Below, piece after piece: positions 63,011 to 64,000 of a DNA stretch of 64,000 nucleotides; within the stretch, counting starts at the first letter, position 1; every line of letters starts with the position of its first letter. The notes below the pieces were generated by a model that searched no databases, had not been told where the DNA came from, and worked only from the letters and a program-made list of their open reading frames with translations. Source of the stretch: Demequina activiva (GTDB lineage: Bacteria; Actinomycetota; Actinomycetes; Actinomycetales; Demequinaceae); NCBI RefSeq assembly GCF_016862815.1, contig NZ_BONR01000003.1, positions 1 to 64,000 of the forward strand, read 5' to 3'. Made by a program: the position numbers and the translations under genes.

Positions 63011-64000
63011 ATGACGCCGCCCAACCAGGCTCCGGTCGCAGCCGGGCCACTGATCGACGCTCGCGCACAGCTGGCCGGCGCCGTCGAGCATCTGGGAGTG
63101 AGCGACGGCGTTCACCGCATGCTGTCCATCTCCCGCCGAGAGATGGCCGTCTCCGTGCCGCTGCGCCGTGACGACGGCAGCACCGCGGTCTACGAAGGCT
63201 TCCGCGTCCAGCACAACTTCTCCCGCGGGCCGGCCAAGGGCGGCCTGCGCTTCTCGACCGCGGTGGACCTGGACGAGGTCCGGGCGCTGGCGATGTGGAT
63301 GACCTGGAAGTGCGCGCTCGTGGATGTGCCCTACGGCGGCGCGAAGGGCGGCGTGTCGATCGAGCCCCGCGACCACAGCCAGGCCGAGCTGGAGCGAGTG
63401 ACACGTCGCTACACCTCCGAGATCCTCCCCATCATCGGCCCCGACGTGGACATCCCGGCGCCGGACATCGGCACGGACGAGCGCACCATGGCCTGGATCA
63501 TGGACACCTACTCGGCTGCCGTGGGCCACACGGTCCCCGGCGTGGTCACCGGCAAGCCCATCAGCCTGGGCGGCTCGCTGGGACGTGCCAGCGCCACGAG
63601 CCGTGGCGTCGCGCACGTCGCTCTCATGGCGATGACGAGCCGAGGCATCGATCCCGTGGGGGCCACCGCCGCTGTGCAGGGCTTCGGGAAGGTAGGTCGC
63701 GATGCGGCTCGCTTCCTGTCGGAGGCGGGCGTGCGCGTGGTCGCCGTCAGCGACGTCGACGGCGCGATCTGGGCCGGGGACGGTCTCGGCATCACGCACC
63801 TGGGCGACCATGCGGACAGCGCAGGGACCGTGGCCGGATTCGACGGCGCGGAGTCGATCGACCCCGCGAGCGTCCTGACGCTTGACGTGGACGTGGCGGT
63901 CCCGGCGGCCGTCGAGGGCGTCATCACCGCGGCGAACGCGGACAGGATCCAGGCCCGCATCCTGGTCGAGGGAGCCAACGGCCCCACGACCAACGAGGCG
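63011..64000 (+). CDS. Glutamate dehydrogenase (Glu/Leu/Phe/Val family), 3' end outside window
   Basis: 330 codons are visible and the frame runs to the window edge. It interconverts glutamate and 2-oxoglutarate plus ammonia. Substrate-binding GPAKGGLRF (Lys ~76) and the catalytic Lys in PYGGAKGG (~112) are present; APDIGTDERTMAWIMDTY follows; the Rossmann domain begins with AAVQGFGKVGRDAARFL (~220-236). The ~420-residue family length implies about 90 residues are missing. ATG 63011 is fixed by GAAGGAGGTGGCG. Cofactor preference (NAD or NADP) is not clear from this fragment. Confidence 0.94.
   Translation, partial: MTPPNQAPVAAGPLIDARAQLAGAVEHLGVSDGVHRMLSISRREMAVSVPLRRDDGSTAVYEGFRVQHNFSRGPAKGGLRFSTAVDLDEVRALAMWMTWKCALVDVPYGGAKGGVSIEPRDHSQAELERVTRRYTSEILPIIGPDVDIPAPDIGTDERTMAWIMDTYSAAVGHTVPGVVTGKPISLGGSLGRASATSRGVAHVALMAMTSRGIDPVGATAAVQGFGKVGRDAARFLSEAGVRVVAVSDVDGAIWAGDGLGITHLGDHADSAGTVAGFDGAESIDPASVLTLDVDVAVPAAVEGVITAANADRIQARILVEGANGPTTNEA

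Overview
The window is one contiguous stretch of a high-GC actinobacterial chromosome (close to 70% GC by eye). Gene content and order point to the order Micrococcales: sucC-sucD-PerM(DUF6350)-purN-purH-DUF3017, icd next to mdh, guaA with DUF3817, a guaB3 gene, and an ABC sugar operon without its own ATPase. A phosphoketolase, Pta-AckA and an L-lactate dehydrogenase suggest a facultatively fermentative relative of Demequinaceae or Cellulomonadaceae; the genus is inference. No rRNA, tRNA, CRISPR array, insertion sequence or prophage was seen.

Layout. 1-1049: the 3' end of an SLH-domain surface protein and a decayed tandem copy of it. 1070-9643 (minus): an amino-sugar operon running ROK repressor, binding protein, two permeases, NagZ, ROK kinase, NagB and NagA, with a 17-bp dyad at its head. 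9861-19653: icd-mdh, an aquaporin, DUF3017-purH-purN, PerM and sucCD. 19919-30533: a secreted beta-helix protein, a histidine kinase/response regulator pair divergent from an MMPL exporter, an L,D-transpeptidase, lactate dehydrogenase and two envelope proteins of unknown role. 30588-36363: PcrA helicase, small hypotheticals and a DEAD-box RNA helicase with a long leader.

36364-41127: a second kinase/regulator pair divergent from a PspC-domain protein, then a membrane protein and a lipoprotein. 41134-46338 (minus): two diguanylate cyclases, one of them joined by start/stop overlaps to SURF1, DUF3817 and GMP synthase. 46562-50679: pta, ackA and a stand-alone protein that resembles the N-terminal part of phosphoketolase. 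50721-58035: an ABC-F ATPase, an SDR/regulator operon, full-length phosphoketolase and a hydrolase. 57988-60229: a divergent pair of an XRE-cupin regulator and an oxidoreductase-methyltransferase fusion. 60240-64000: methionine aminopeptidase, guaB3, an exonuclease and the 5' part of glutamate dehydrogenase.

How the parts connect. Imported amino sugars are cleaved, phosphorylated, deacetylated and deaminated to fructose-6-phosphate. Phosphoketolase can split that into acetyl-phosphate, which AckA turns into acetate and ATP; Ldh offers a lactate outlet and Icd/Mdh/SucCD cover part of the TCA cycle. A recurrent promoter form, TANNNT followed by exactly six bases and then ATG or GTG, indicates that several genes are read from leaderless mRNAs.

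The items I consider most worth follow-up are the XRE-cupin/oxidoreductase-methyltransferase pair with its 27-bp dyad, the phosphoketolase-like orphan beside ackA, the cyclase-SURF1-DUF3817-guaA chain, and the repeated TCAGGGT motif in front of the PspC gene.
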